Positions 7,407 to 17,431 of a DNA stretch of 64,000 nt are shown piece after piece. Where the stretch lies: NCBI GenBank assembly GCA_016713025.1, contig JADJPZ010000004.1, positions 1,426,001-1,490,000 of the forward strand, in the 5' to 3' direction. The stretch comes from Saprospiraceae bacterium (GTDB taxonomy: Bacteria; Bacteroidota; Bacteroidia; Chitinophagales; Saprospiraceae). Made by a program: the position numbers and the translations under genes. Within the stretch, counting starts at the first letter, position 1; each line of letters begins with the position of its first letter. Under the pieces are notes generated by a model. It had not been told where the DNA came from. It saw nothing but the letters and a program-made list of their open reading frames with translations, and ran no database searches.

Positions 7407-9509
7407 GTGATCAATACAATAAGTTTTTCTTATCCCTGGTGGTTTATATTTTTTTGTTTTTTATTGGGTATCGGATATGCAGTTTTAATGTATTATAGGG
7501 ATAAACGTTTTGTTGATAGCGGCAATTGGCTCATACGTTTGCTTGCATTTTTACGTGGTTTTTCCATATTTGTTATTTCTCTATTACTACTATCGCCATT
7601 TATAAAGACCATAAAAGAAGATATCAAGCCACCACTCATAGTGATCGCTTCTGACAATTCTGAATCACTGAAAGGAAAACAAAATCCGGGAGAATTATTA
7701 AGCTGGCAAAAAGACATCAATGACTTAGCAGGCGAATTGACAGGAAAATATGAAGTCAGGCAAATATCTTTTGGTAGCCAGGTATATCCTGAAAAAAACG
7801 ACACATTGAATGACAAGAGTACCAATATCAGTAGTGCAATCAAATATATCAAAGATAATTTCGGAGATCAAAATCTGGGTGCTGTCATAGTAAGTACTGA
7901 CGGTATATATAATGAAGGTAGCAATCCCTTGTATTCTGAAGGTATGTTTAAGGCACCACTGTATACGATCGCTTTGGGTGATACGACACAAAAGAAAGAT
8001 ATACTCATTCAAAATGTACTTCATAACAAAATAGCATACCTTGGTGACAAGTTTCCTGTTCAGGTAGATATTTCATCTTTCAACTGTGAAGGATCGTCCA
8101 CTAAACTCACCCTTGAAGTTATAAAAGGTAATCAGGTGACAAAAGTGGGTGAGGAGAATATTTCAATTGCTTCCAAATCTTTTTACACATCCAAAACTTT
8201 TTTGGTGGATGCATCCCAGACTGGTGTGGTGAGATATAGATTGCGTGTAAGCGGAATAGCGGGGGAGTTCAACACTGTTAATAATTCGAAAGAGTTTTTT
8301 GTCGAAATACTTGATGCTCGTCAGAAAGTGCTCCTTATCGGAAATGCTCCCCATCCTGATCTGGCAGCATTAAAGAATATCATTACGAGCAATAAAAACT
8401 ACGAAGCAGAAATTGCTTTTGCCGGTGAGCAATCAGGCGATATAAGCAAATACAATCTCATCATTCTTCACAATCTGCCATCTGAGAACAAAGATATTTC
8501 CGGGTTGATGTCTCAGATAAACAGAAGCAATATTCCCGTGATTTTTATTGTTGGTATGCAGACGTCGCTATCGAGGTTTAACCAATCACAAAATGTGGTA
8601 TCCATCAATGGAAATGCAAAAAACAATGAAGACATTCAGGCCGAATTTAACGGTTCATTTTCATTATTTACCACATCAGATTATTTGAAATCTAAATTAA
8701 AGATTTTCCCGCCATTAATTGCTCCTTTTGGTGAATACAAATCTCAGGGTACAGCCAATGTGTATTTGTATCAAACTATTAAGAAAGTCAAAACTAACTA
8801 TCCGATGATCGCATTCAATGACCAAAATGGGATCAAAACTGCCGTATGGATAGGTGAAGGGCTATGGAAATGGAGGCTGTTTGACTATCTTCAAAACAAG
8901 AACTACGACTTAGTCACTGAATTGGTCAATAAAATCGTGCTTTTAACTACTGTTAAAACGGATAAACGTAAATTCAGAGCCAACACCTCAAAAAATATCT
9001 ACAAGGACAATGAGCAGATCATATTTGACGCACAGCTATACAATGACAGTTATGAAATGGTCAATGATCCTGATGTGCGATTGGTAATAAAGGATGAATC
9101 CGGCAAAGAATACAAATATAATTTTAACAAAACCCAGAATTATTATATGCTCAATGCCGACTTATTCCCAAATGGCTCCTATTCATACACGGCAAGTGTT
9201 GTATATAATGGTAAAGATTTTTCAGCGTCGGGAAGATTCAATGTAGAGTCTTTGCAATTGGAGCAATATGACTTAACAGCAAGACATGGACTTTTGAGAA
9301 GCATGGCTGAAAAATACGGAGGAACAATGGTATATCCTGACAAAATACAATCATTGAAGGATGTGTTGCTGAATAATGAAAACATCAAACCTGTACTTTA
9401 CGAAAGCAAAACAACAAAATCCATTATAAGTCTGAAGTGGCTTTTCTTCTTCATCTTATTTTTATTGGCACTGGAATGGTTTTTAAGAAGGTATTTTGGC
9501 AATTATTGA
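7407..9509 (+). CDS. VWA-like membrane-anchored protein (700 aa)
   Basis: The start is GTG at 7407. Two transmembrane helices lie within residues 1-65, the second followed by LLLSPFIKTIKEDIKPP. A von Willebrand A-like domain then begins with VIASDNSESLKGK, a degenerate MIDAS DxSxS. Repeats of Ig-like, beta-rich sequence follow, and a final C-terminal helix (residues ~675-692) ends the protein. This N-helix pair, VWA and C-helix layout is the one seen in BatA-like and 'glutamine amidotransferase-like' membrane proteins of Bacteroidota. Most of the chain should lie in the periplasm. It faces the secreted-protein gene at 5901-7181 across a short shared upstream region. Confidence 0.7.
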   Translation: MINTISFSYPWWFIFFCFLLGIGYAVLMYYRDKRFVDSGNWLIRLLAFLRGFSIFVISLLLLSPFIKTIKEDIKPPLIVIASDNSESLKGKQNPGELLSWQKDINDLAGELTGKYEVRQISFGSQVYPEKNDTLNDKSTNISSAIKYIKDNFGDQNLGAVIVSTDGIYNEGSNPLYSEGMFKAPLYTIALGDTTQKKDILIQNVLHNKIAYLGDKFPVQVDISSFNCEGSSTKLTLEVIKGNQVTKVGEENISIASKSFYTSKTFLVDASQTGVVRYRLRVSGIAGEFNTVNNSKEFFVEILDARQKVLLIGNAPHPDLAALKNIITSNKNYEAEIAFAGEQSGDISKYNLIILHNLPSENKDISGLMSQINRSNIPVIFIVGMQTSLSRFNQSQNVVSINGNAKNNEDIQAEFNGSFSLFTTSDYLKSKLKIFPPLIAPFGEYKSQGTANVYLYQTIKKVKTNYPMIAFNDQNGIKTAVWIGEGLWKWRLFDYLQNKNYDLVTELVNKIVLLTTVKTDKRKFRANTSKNIYKDNEQIIFDAQLYNDSYEMVNDPDVRLVIKDESGKEYKYNFNKTQNYYMLNADLFPNGSYSYTASVVYNGKDFSASGRFNVESLQLEQYDLTARHGLLRSMAEKYGGTMVYPDKIQSLKDVLLNNENIKPVLYESKTTKSIISLKWLFFFILFLLALEWFLRRYFGNY

Positions 9510-9723
9510 TGTCCCCACCTGTCTTTATCACGTAATCCAATAGGACTTCTGCTTCATAACAATTAATGAATTTATACCGCTTTTTCATCCAATATGTAAA
9601 ATTCATTTTGCAGTCCTTTAAAGGGAATGAACCTGCCTGCCTACTTTGTCACGCAAGGTTGCGGACAGTATAAACAATTATAGTGCAAAAATGCGATACA
9701 ACCATTTAATCGTGTTTCAAAAT

Positions 9724-9754
9724 GTGCAATTTTAAAGGAATTGTTGTAACTTTG
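9724..9754 (+). promoter_or_regulatory. Candidate promoter for the M1 aminopeptidase gene
   Basis: TAACTTTG at 9747-9754 fits the TAnnTTTG -7 element. A GTG (one mismatch to TTG) lies exactly 20 bases upstream at 9724-9726. The GTG start codon is at 9773, giving a very short leader. The rest of the 263-base gap before it shows no gene. Confidence 0.4.
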
Positions 9755-9772
9755 TAAAGCAAAATTTCAAAA

Positions 9773-11710
9773 GTGAAAAATCTGTATGTATATTCAGCCA
9801 TGTTAAGTATGGTTTTATTGCAAAACCTTGCAGGGCAAAATTCTGAAATAAAGGAAAATTTTATATCAAGAGGATGGAAAGATTATAATGCAGGTGTCAG
9901 GGCTACATCTACTATGACTTCTGATTATGATGTGAAATACTACAGATTGAATCTTAGTGCAAATCCAGCCGTAAGGTATATAAGAGGTTCGGTCACAACC
10001 TCCTTTACGCCTAAAATCAATAATTTTAATACCATCCATTTTAACCTTAGAAATAATATGTCTGTGGATTCTGTCAAGTACCACGGCTCGCATGTTTTAT
10101 CACATAATTTTATATCTCCCACTTTACTACAGATCAATCTTCCTGCTTCCATTCAAACATCTGTGCTGGATTCTTTGACCATATATTATCAGGGAGCTCC
10201 GATCAATGATGGATTCGGTTCATTTGGTATGAGTACAACAAGTTGTGGAGGCTTGCACAATAAAGTGATGTGGACACTATCTGAACCATATGGGGCCAAA
10301 AACTGGTGGCCTTGCAAAGAGACGCTTGAAGACAAAGCGGACTCTATTGACATGATTGTAACTTGTCCTGTGCCATATAGAGTTGCTGGCAACGGACTGT
10401 TGGTAGATAGCATCAATATGATAGATTCGACCAAATATCATTGGAAGCACAGATATCCGATTCCAGCCTATTTAGTGGCTTTTGCCATCGCCAATTATAA
10501 GTCATATTCGGATAGAGTGTATCCTCCGGGCGACACACCCATAGAAGTATTAAACTACGTGTATCCTTGTGACTCTGCTACTGTCGCACAGCAAACTCCA
10601 AATATGACTCCTATGTTTCTGTATTTTATAGAAAAATTTGGAGCCTATCCTTATAAAAACGAAAAATATGGTCATGCTCAATGTGGTTTTGGTGGAGGGA
10701 TGGAACACTCCACTATGAGTTTTATGGGTGGATTTTCAAGGTTGTTGTTGGCACATGAACTTGCTCATCAATGGTTTGGAGATAAAATCACATGCGGCTC
10801 CTGGCAAGATATTTGGCTCAATGAAGGATTTGCAACTTATCTCGAAGGTTTGACATGCGAAAAAGGCTGGGGAGACCAATCATGGATAAACTGGAAAACA
10901 TCCAAAATCAATAATGTAACCAGTAACAACTCGGGATCAACGTATGTCACAGATACAGTCAATGTTGGAAATATATTTAATGGCAGATTGGTATACAACA
11001 AGGGTGCTTTGATTCTCCACATGCTACGATGGAAATTGGGTGATAGTTTATTTTTTAAAAGCATTCGTAATTATATCAATGATCCAGCTCTTTCATATGG
11101 TTTTGCAAGGACCAACAACCTGATTGCCATATTAAATGCAACTACCGGTATCGATATGACGGAATTTTTTAATGATTGGCTGTATAGTCAGGGCTGGCCC
11201 AATTATAATATTACATGGTCAAAAGATGCTGTATGTCAAAAAACATATGTGACCATTGTTCAGACACATTCTGCCAATATGGGAACATTTTTTGAAATGC
11301 CAGTGCCCATATCTTTTACTGGCATCATAAATGGCAATACGGTAACAGATACGGTAGTCTTTGATCAAAATAGTCCTATGCAATTAAAATTTGATTATAG
11401 TTTGGGTTTCAATCCTACTTCAGCTGCTTTCGATCCGGAAAAATGGTTATGTGCCAAAGCCACCATTACCGAAGTTCCATTTAATAATCAACGTCATATC
11501 ATTTGGAAAGGAACAGTCAACGACGATTGGCATAATGCTGCAAACTGGGATTGTGGTGTTCCGACTGCTAATGACGATGTCACCATACCTGATAATGGTC
11601 ATCCTTGTACTGTCAAATCCAATACTATCGCTGATTGCAGAAAGTTGATCATAAAAGATGCTGCGGTTTTCAAAACGGAATCAGGGGCTGTCTTAAATAT
11701 CCATCAATAA
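9773..11710 (+). CDS. Secreted M1 family aminopeptidase
   Basis: The protein has 645 residues, with start GTG at 9773 and a signal peptide ending near AGQ (residue 23). An N-terminal beta domain is followed by the GGGMEHST exopeptidase motif (GxMEN variant) near residue 305. The zinc site HELAHQW is near residue 328 with the third ligand in NEGFATYLE about 20 residues later, as in gluzincins of clan MA. After the catalytic and helical part, the C-terminal ~60 residues (WKGTVNDDWHNAANWDCGVP) form a short NxxNW-type beta repeat found in Bacteroidota surface proteins. No T9SS sorting domain follows, so it is probably periplasmic or surface bound. It releases N-terminal residues from peptides. 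Confidence 0.9.
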   Translation: MKNLYVYSAMLSMVLLQNLAGQNSEIKENFISRGWKDYNAGVRATSTMTSDYDVKYYRLNLSANPAVRYIRGSVTTSFTPKINNFNTIHFNLRNNMSVDSVKYHGSHVLSHNFISPTLLQINLPASIQTSVLDSLTIYYQGAPINDGFGSFGMSTTSCGGLHNKVMWTLSEPYGAKNWWPCKETLEDKADSIDMIVTCPVPYRVAGNGLLVDSINMIDSTKYHWKHRYPIPAYLVAFAIANYKSYSDRVYPPGDTPIEVLNYVYPCDSATVAQQTPNMTPMFLYFIEKFGAYPYKNEKYGHAQCGFGGGMEHSTMSFMGGFSRLLLAHELAHQWFGDKITCGSWQDIWLNEGFATYLEGLTCEKGWGDQSWINWKTSKINNVTSNNSGSTYVTDTVNVGNIFNGRLVYNKGALILHMLRWKLGDSLFFKSIRNYINDPALSYGFARTNNLIAILNATTGIDMTEFFNDWLYSQGWPNYNITWSKDAVCQKTYVTIVQTHSANMGTFFEMPVPISFTGIINGNTVTDTVVFDQNSPMQLKFDYSLGFNPTSAAFDPEKWLCAKATITEVPFNNQRHIIWKGTVNDDWHNAANWDCGVPTANDDVTIPDNGHPCTVKSNTIADCRKLIIKDAAVFKTESGAVLNIHQ

Positions 11711-11834
11711 AATAACCAAACTAAAAAGGTCATATTATGCCCTATGAGTCAATAGTTTACAACTTTGTGCATTGAATCATTTTTCCTGATCTCCAAGCAC
11801 AAAATTGACAAAGGTCTCATGTTTTTGCTTGTTT

Positions 11835-13343
11835 CTATTCCTGTATTTTCACACATTTATCTCCGGCTATTTCTTTGCCATTCTGATATAGCTTATAAAC
11901 ATATGCACCTGAAGGTAACTCCGAAAAGTCAATAGTATGAAGACCGGTGTCGAGGTGATGCTGAACAAACACATTTCTACCACTCAAATCAAAAAGCCTG
12001 AATTCCACTTTCGGCCCGAAAGTCTGTAAGTCCAATTGCAAATACTGAGTAAAAGGATTGGGATATACCCTTATTGCAGCATTGAGCTCAAATCCATCTG
12101 TTGACGAAACGATTCCTCCGTTTTTGTCAAAACGGGTTAAGAATGGGATGTAGTCAATGGATTGCTTGTTTATAAGCCTGTTTCCATATATGATAAATCC
12201 ATCATCATGAGTTGTTTTAATACCGGATACCCAATAATTAATATAATCTTTATGACTATACTCCATCTGCCATACTTTTTTCAATTTTTTATCAAACTTA
12301 GCTATTGTGATGATACTTTTTGTAAAATCATAATTCCCACTGTAAATCATCGAATCTTTGGTGATGTCCATCGATTGATAACTAAATGCCCGTCTGCCAC
12401 TTCCAAAAGCCACTGTTTTCAACGAATCAGAATTCTTTCCAGACAGAATAAATAATACCGTCTGTCCTGACCTATAAGGGATAGTTCTTTCATATCCATT
12501 ATAAGTATTACAAATGAGATAATTACCATCCGTCCATGGAAAACATGACTTAGTAACATCAAATAAAAAAAGATCACTATTATTATAATAATCTGACAGA
12601 TGATTTAATGGTGAATTTGTCTTAAGGCCTTCATAGCTATTAAATACTAGGTTTGAGTCCAAATTATACCCTACGATTCCCGGGCAATAATAGCCATTAT
12701 TATGAATGTTAGGTAATATACATTGACAACTACCTTGGCTATCCCTGATAAAGTAGGAATATAATATCTCGCCTGTATAACTCACTCTTATAAACGTGGT
12801 TTCAAATTGATCATTTAGAAAACCATTCCAGTGATTGGTCAACACAGTTAAAAATTCCTTTCCATTATTATAGGCTTTACCAAAACGGTAACGATATAGT
12901 GTGCCTGTCTTTTTTATATTGACACCTGTGAAATTCAATTGATCATCCACCTGGACAGTGATAAATTGATCATACCAATAATCCTCAAAGGGCCTTTTTG
13001 GGGTGGCAATTCCAAATAAAATAAACTTGTTGATCTCCTTGGACCAGGCTATATCAATGAATGCAATATCGAGAGTATCGTTTTTGAATTCTTTTTTTAA
13101 AAGTTCTTTACCGAACTTATCCGTTATGAAAAAATAATTACGGTATAGTGGTGAAAGATTTCTATTTTTTATTACAGCAATTATAGATGGATGATGTGGA
13201 AATTCTGCTGCAACGGTCAAATCCCCTTCTTCGTCCACATGTCTTTCCCATGAGGGGACGGCTTTTTGGCCGTCCCCTTGATAAATTTCAAAAAAGAACA
13301 GACATAAAATAATGGTTACAAGTTTCATTGGAAATGTTTTCAT
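11835..13343 (-). CDS. T9SS type A sorting domain-containing secreted protein (502 aa)
   Basis: It has a signal peptide (residues 1-25, ending QGDG) and a long beta-rich middle, plausibly a propeller. The C-terminal ~75 residues match the type A sorting domain: VYPNPFTQYLQLDL, then FRLFDLSGRNVFV, then GAYVYKLYQNGKEI. The chain should be exported through the type IX system and attached to or released from the cell surface. The middle has no catalytic motif I recognise. It is 20 bases downstream of the lipoprotein gene at 13364 and probably shares its transcript, which links it to whatever controls the octanucleotide tract upstream. Confidence 0.85.
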   Translation of the reverse strand: MKTFPMKLVTIILCLFFFEIYQGDGQKAVPSWERHVDEEGDLTVAAEFPHHPSIIAVIKNRNLSPLYRNYFFITDKFGKELLKKEFKNDTLDIAFIDIAWSKEINKFILFGIATPKRPFEDYWYDQFITVQVDDQLNFTGVNIKKTGTLYRYRFGKAYNNGKEFLTVLTNHWNGFLNDQFETTFIRVSYTGEILYSYFIRDSQGSCQCILPNIHNNGYYCPGIVGYNLDSNLVFNSYEGLKTNSPLNHLSDYYNNSDLFLFDVTKSCFPWTDGNYLICNTYNGYERTIPYRSGQTVLFILSGKNSDSLKTVAFGSGRRAFSYQSMDITKDSMIYSGNYDFTKSIITIAKFDKKLKKVWQMEYSHKDYINYWVSGIKTTHDDGFIIYGNRLINKQSIDYIPFLTRFDKNGGIVSSTDGFELNAAIRVYPNPFTQYLQLDLQTFGPKVEFRLFDLSGRNVFVQHHLDTGLHTIDFSELPSGAYVYKLYQNGKEIAGDKCVKIQE

Positions 13344-13363
13344 AGCAATCCTACATTGTAAAT

Positions 13364-14395
13364 TTATTCATAACAACAAGGAGGAAAATTTGGTACCCAA
13401 TTGGACCATTTTGTATGAAACCCCCATACGTCGAGCATATTTTGAAAGTTGCAAGTTTCAGTAATTTCATGGCCCATTATGAATGTACAATATTTTCCCA
13501 GTTGGTTTCCTTCCGAAACTAGAAAATCAAAACCAACGTCAACATAGCCGTTTAGTTCTTCCCAATCAGCACAACCTGATACATTATATCGCGGCCCATA
13601 CCACATACCTTCTATTGGACAATAACCACAATTATTTGGAGTAGCAGATCCACAAATTTTTGTTGTCTGATTAATAAATGTTCCAGGAGAAGGTAAAACC
13701 AAAGACCATGTATAATTATCATATGCTTTATGAGCAATCTGATCAGCTGTCCAAGCCGGTTGTAAAGTATTACAGTCAATTGAAGGATTAAATGTTTGAA
13801 AAGGCTCAGGCTCTCCGGCATGTCTTTCTAAAGAGGTACCTTCAGGAAATATAAATTGGCGCATATTTGGACCTACATTCCTGCTTTGCACCTGCAACTC
13901 TTTGTATTTCAGACCAATTTTTGTCATAACAGAGAGCTGTATCTGATTGCAATCTGTCTTCACTACATCAATGCTCACAAGGACAAGTCGTTTCAGATTT
14001 GCAGATTTGGCTTTATACACTTCTTGTGAAGCCTTCAAAATATCATGAAATAGTTTTTTTGCATCTTTTTCAGTAATTTTACAGCCGGAAAGTCTCAAAG
14101 TCAAAGTATCAAATTTTGTGTAAAACTCACTGAAATGTGAAAGATTGTGACTGTACGTAACATTGATGGCATCTTCAGTCAATGATTCAAATTCTTGTGG
14201 AGTCCATTCTTGTTTTTTACTACTGCGGGTTTCCACTCCATCAGATTTTATCAGATCAATAAAATCATTAATTTCAGTAAGTCTTTTTTCAACACCTTCA
14301 TTTTTTGTAGCGAAAGCATCTGTAACAGTTAAATTTTCTTTTTGACAAGAAGCAAAAGAGAAAACAATAATGGCTAATAAATAAAACTTAAACAA
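13364..14395 (-). CDS. Lipoprotein with repeat-dependent reading frame (about 343 aa)
   Basis: The N-terminus LFKFYLLAIIVFSFASCQK is a lipoprotein signal peptide with the lipobox cysteine in FASC. The start is the puzzle. No ATG is in frame: the candidate starts are TTG at 14395 (given here) or TTG at 14419. A perfectly placed ATG at 14453 opens the sequence MKNCIKL but meets a stop because five 8-base repeats lie between it and the signal peptide. The mature part is a helical ~170 residues followed by a cysteine-rich C-terminal domain with GYCPIEGMWYGP and GHEITETCNF. The GHEITE block resembles half of an HExxH site but lacks the second histidine. The family is unknown. It is co-directional with the T9SS gene downstream. 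Confidence 0.7.
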   Translation of the reverse strand: MFKFYLLAIIVFSFASCQKENLTVTDAFATKNEGVEKRLTEINDFIDLIKSDGVETRSSKKQEWTPQEFESLTEDAINVTYSHNLSHFSEFYTKFDTLTLRLSGCKITEKDAKKLFHDILKASQEVYKAKSANLKRLVLVSIDVVKTDCNQIQLSVMTKIGLKYKELQVQSRNVGPNMRQFIFPEGTSLERHAGEPEPFQTFNPSIDCNTLQPAWTADQIAHKAYDNYTWSLVLPSPGTFINQTTKICGSATPNNCGYCPIEGMWYGPRYNVSGCADWEELNGYVDVGFDFLVSEGNQLGKYCTFIMGHEITETCNFQNMLDVWGFHTKWSNWVPNFPPCCYE

Positions 14396-14436
14396 TGGTG
14401 CAATGGTGCAATGGTGCAATGGTGCAATGGTGCAAT
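14393..14436 (-). repeat. Octanucleotide tandem repeat (5.5 copies) at the lipoprotein gene start
   Basis: Five exact copies of CAATGGTG run from 14393 to 14432, followed by CAAT. On the coding (minus) strand the unit is CACCATTG. Eight is not a multiple of three, so each gain or loss of a unit shifts the frame between the ATG at 14453 and the lipoprotein signal peptide. Counting codons, 3 or 6 units would join them in one frame; the present 5 do not. Confidence 0.9.
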
Positions 14437-14570
14437 TTAATACAATTTTTCATAATAATGAAATTTTAAGAGTTAAATAATACACAAAATTAAGTATATT
14501 ATTTACTCAATAGCAATGACTTACATCATATCGAACTATGATTTTAATCACTTAGGCCGCTGTCATATCA

Positions 14571-15416
14571 TCAACAACATCCACCACCTGGAGTACAACA
14601 TGCTACTTTTTCGCCTTTTTCAGCATACACAGTAATACTCCTGATGGATGTATTCATCGTCATATAAAGCTTTACCTCTTCAGGAGAAAGATACTCGGAT
14701 AATATATCTTCAGGTATATTGATAGGTTTATCTTTTTGGACGGTAATATTTTGAAATCCGGACTCTTTTATCATACTTAGGTAATCATCCTTATGTATGG
14801 CTCCTGCAACGCATCCTGCGTACATCTCGGCTGCAGATTTTAGTTTATCAGGAAGATTTCCGGTCAGTACTATGTCAGATATGCTAAAATGTCCACCTGC
14901 CTTTAGGACTCTGTATATTTCAGCAAACACCGCTTTTTTATTAGGAACCAGATTGAGCACACAGTTACTCACTACTACATCAGCTTTATTGCTGCCTACA
15001 GGCATATCTTCAATGTCACCTTGACGAAACTCCACATTGGTATAGCCCAATTTCTCAGTATTTTCACGTGCTTTGTCAATCATCGCTGTGGTAAAATCTA
15101 TACCGATCACTTTGCCTGAAGGTCCTGTTTCGGCTCTTGCTACAAAACAATCATTTCCCGCTCCACTACCTAAATCGATCACGGTGTCACCCTCTTTTAT
15201 TTTAGCAAAAACGGTAGGAAGACCACAACCCAGACCCAAATCAGCATCTATGGCATAACCTTCTAATTCGACATAGTCTTCACTCATGATATTGTATACT
15301 TCAGTACTGCAACCTCCAGCTCCGCAACAGGAAGCAGCATTGATTTCTTTATCCTGCAAGGCGATTTCACTATATTTCTGCCTTACCATTTCTTTGATTT
15401 CATTATCTGTGTGCAT
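14571..15416 (-). CDS. arsM: Arsenite S-adenosylmethyltransferase
   Basis: The protein has 281 residues. The N-terminal INAASCCGAGGCSTEVY carries the arsenite-binding cysteines of the ArsM family. GLGCGLPT and the SAM site VIDLGSGAGNDCF follow. The catalytic cysteines sit in VVVSNCVLNLVP and EMYAGCVAGA. The C-terminal tail is again cysteine rich (CCTPGGGCC), an arsenic-trafficking type tail seen in a subset of homologues. The enzyme methylates As(III) using SAM. It stands alone, with no arsR, arsB or arsC beside it. Start is ATG at 15416. Confidence 0.92.
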   Translation of the reverse strand: MHTDNEIKEMVRQKYSEIALQDKEINAASCCGAGGCSTEVYNIMSEDYVELEGYAIDADLGLGCGLPTVFAKIKEGDTVIDLGSGAGNDCFVARAETGPSGKVIGIDFTTAMIDKARENTEKLGYTNVEFRQGDIEDMPVGSNKADVVVSNCVLNLVPNKKAVFAEIYRVLKAGGHFSISDIVLTGNLPDKLKSAAEMYAGCVAGAIHKDDYLSMIKESGFQNITVQKDKPINIPEDILSEYLSPEEVKLYMTMNTSIRSITVYAEKGEKVACCTPGGGCC

Positions 15417-15561
15417 TTTACAATATTTGTTATTTTAAAAAAATGTGTTTAGAAAAGTTAGTTACAAATTGATCTTGGTTTATAAATTTTGTATTGATGA
15501 TAATATACAAAAAGCTCATTTGTTGTGAAAAGATATCTAAATTACCCACTTCAAAATAAAT

Positions 15562-17429
15562 CTATTTCGGAGCTGCTTTTTGTGGCCAGACATTGTCATT
15601 TCGGTCAGCATCTGCCATTCTGCCTGACACATCTATCTCAATACTCTCTACATCACTGGGTTTTTGTTTTATCTCAAAAGAGTATTCCGGGTGAGTCCAT
15701 GCCCAATCTGGTAGCAAAACCGCATCTCGAAATACCTTGTCATCCTTTTTCTCTCCTCTCATCAATTCCTGAGGAATGTAATACTGATACATCTTGCCAT
15801 CCTTAGTTTTTACAGTAATGTCAAGTGGCATCGGTACTAATCCCTTGTTCTGTAGGATGACCATTTTCCCTTTTACATCTTCTATAGCGTAATTGATGCG
15901 ATGAGTAGTGTGAACAAAATACTCCTTAAACCAATCAAGTTCAAGGCCACTTGCCTTTTCCATTATCCTGAAAAAATCATTTGTATTGGGATGTTTAAAT
16001 TTCCAGGTTTCAAAATACATCAGCATACTTTTATCAAAGTTTTTTTCACCAATGATATATCTGAGCTGTTCTAATAGTGCAGATCCTTTTGTATAAGAAG
16101 CAACACCATAAGCTGTATTGGTCATAAAATGATCGGCATGTGTTATCAGGGGCTCTTCCTTCCCACTGAGTGCAAAATTTACGTAACCTTTTACATCCTG
16201 TAAGTGTGGGTTATCGACAGCATCCCCAGGTATAAGTTTTTCTTTTTAAATGATTCATGACGGCATTACTTGCGTAAGATGTAAATCCTTCATCCATCCA
16301 GTGATACAGTGCTTCATTTGACCCGAGGACCATTTGAAACCAGCTATGCATCAACTCATGTATAGACACGCCGACTAAACTTATAAGAGACCTTTGCCCG
16401 GTAATCAAAGTTGCCATAGGGTATTCCATGCCACCATCGCCACCCTGAATAAAAAGAATATTCTGAAAAAGGGTATTTGCCATAATGTGTATTGATATAT
16501 TCAAATGCTTCATCCATGATTGCAGGCAGCCTTTCCCAGTTGTCGGACGTTTTTTCGCCAGGCTGGTAAAAGTATCTTACTGTGGTTCCATCCCGGTTTT
16601 TGTGTACTATCTGCTTGTAATCAGGATCTGCTGCCCAAACAAAATCATGGACATTTTGAGCTTTAAAGTGCCATGTGAGTTTTGTTGGCCTGCTCACTGG
16701 ATCAGTAGATGCGTATCCATAACCTGTTTCTTTAGGATTTTGCAGAGTGCCTGTTCCAGCCAGAACATAGTTTGACGGCATAGAAATTTTCACATCAAAG
16801 TCACCCCAAATACCATAGAATTCCCTTCCCACATAAGGATTTGAATGCCACCCCTGATAATCATAATTGCACATTTTAGGATACCATTGAGCCATCGAAT
16901 ATTCTATTCCTTCTGCGTTATTTCTACCCGATCTTCTGATCTGCTCAGGTACCTGTCCAGTAAAATTCATCTCAAACACAGCTTGAGTATGAGGTAGAAC
17001 AGGATTACTTAGTTTTACTTCCAGGATAGTACCGACTGTTTTGTGGAGTACTTTTTTGCCATCCATCTTCAGTGAGCTGACTTTAATAAAACCCTGTTCA
17101 TCACTCTTGAGTTTTGAAATGCGGTCTCCTACCCTTCTGTCAGGATCCAAAATCGTTCTGGACCTTACATCCATCATACTATTGGGCTGAAATGCATTAA
17201 AATACAGATGATAAAATACTTTGTCCAGGGTATCCGGGCTATTATTGGTCAAAATCATTTTCTGGTAGCCTTTAAATTGATGTTTTTTTACATCAAAGTC
17301 TATGTCCATTTCATATTTTGCACCTTGCTGCCATCGTTCCGGCTGAGCTGATCCATTGGTTAAGGCAAAAAGCAAAATAACAAATATCCTTATTGCGAAA
17401 GCAGTAAATTGTTTGATTTTTTGATACAT
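15562..17429 (-). CDS. M1 family metallopeptidase, split by two frameshifts
   Basis: Three overlapping frames join into one ~621-residue protein. The N-terminal part (17429 to ~16455) has a signal peptide and a beta-rich domain with GRNNAEGIEYSMAQWYPKM. The middle frame carries GGDGGMEYP and the zinc site HELMHSW with DEGFTSYAS. The last frame holds the helical C-terminus. Each break is one extra base in a 5-base homopolymer (A run 16451-16455 and T run 16237-16241), and removing both restores a seamless family-length protein. The same error type breaks rpoD in this window, so sequencing error is likelier than decay. It starts 2 bases after the CPBP gene, so the two form an operon. Confidence 0.87.
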
Positions 17430-17431
17430 AT

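Noticed and set aside
7493..7852. Minus-strand frame of 119 residues inside the VWA-like gene
   Set aside because: It is a shadow of a strongly coding plus-strand gene with membrane helices and domain motifs.
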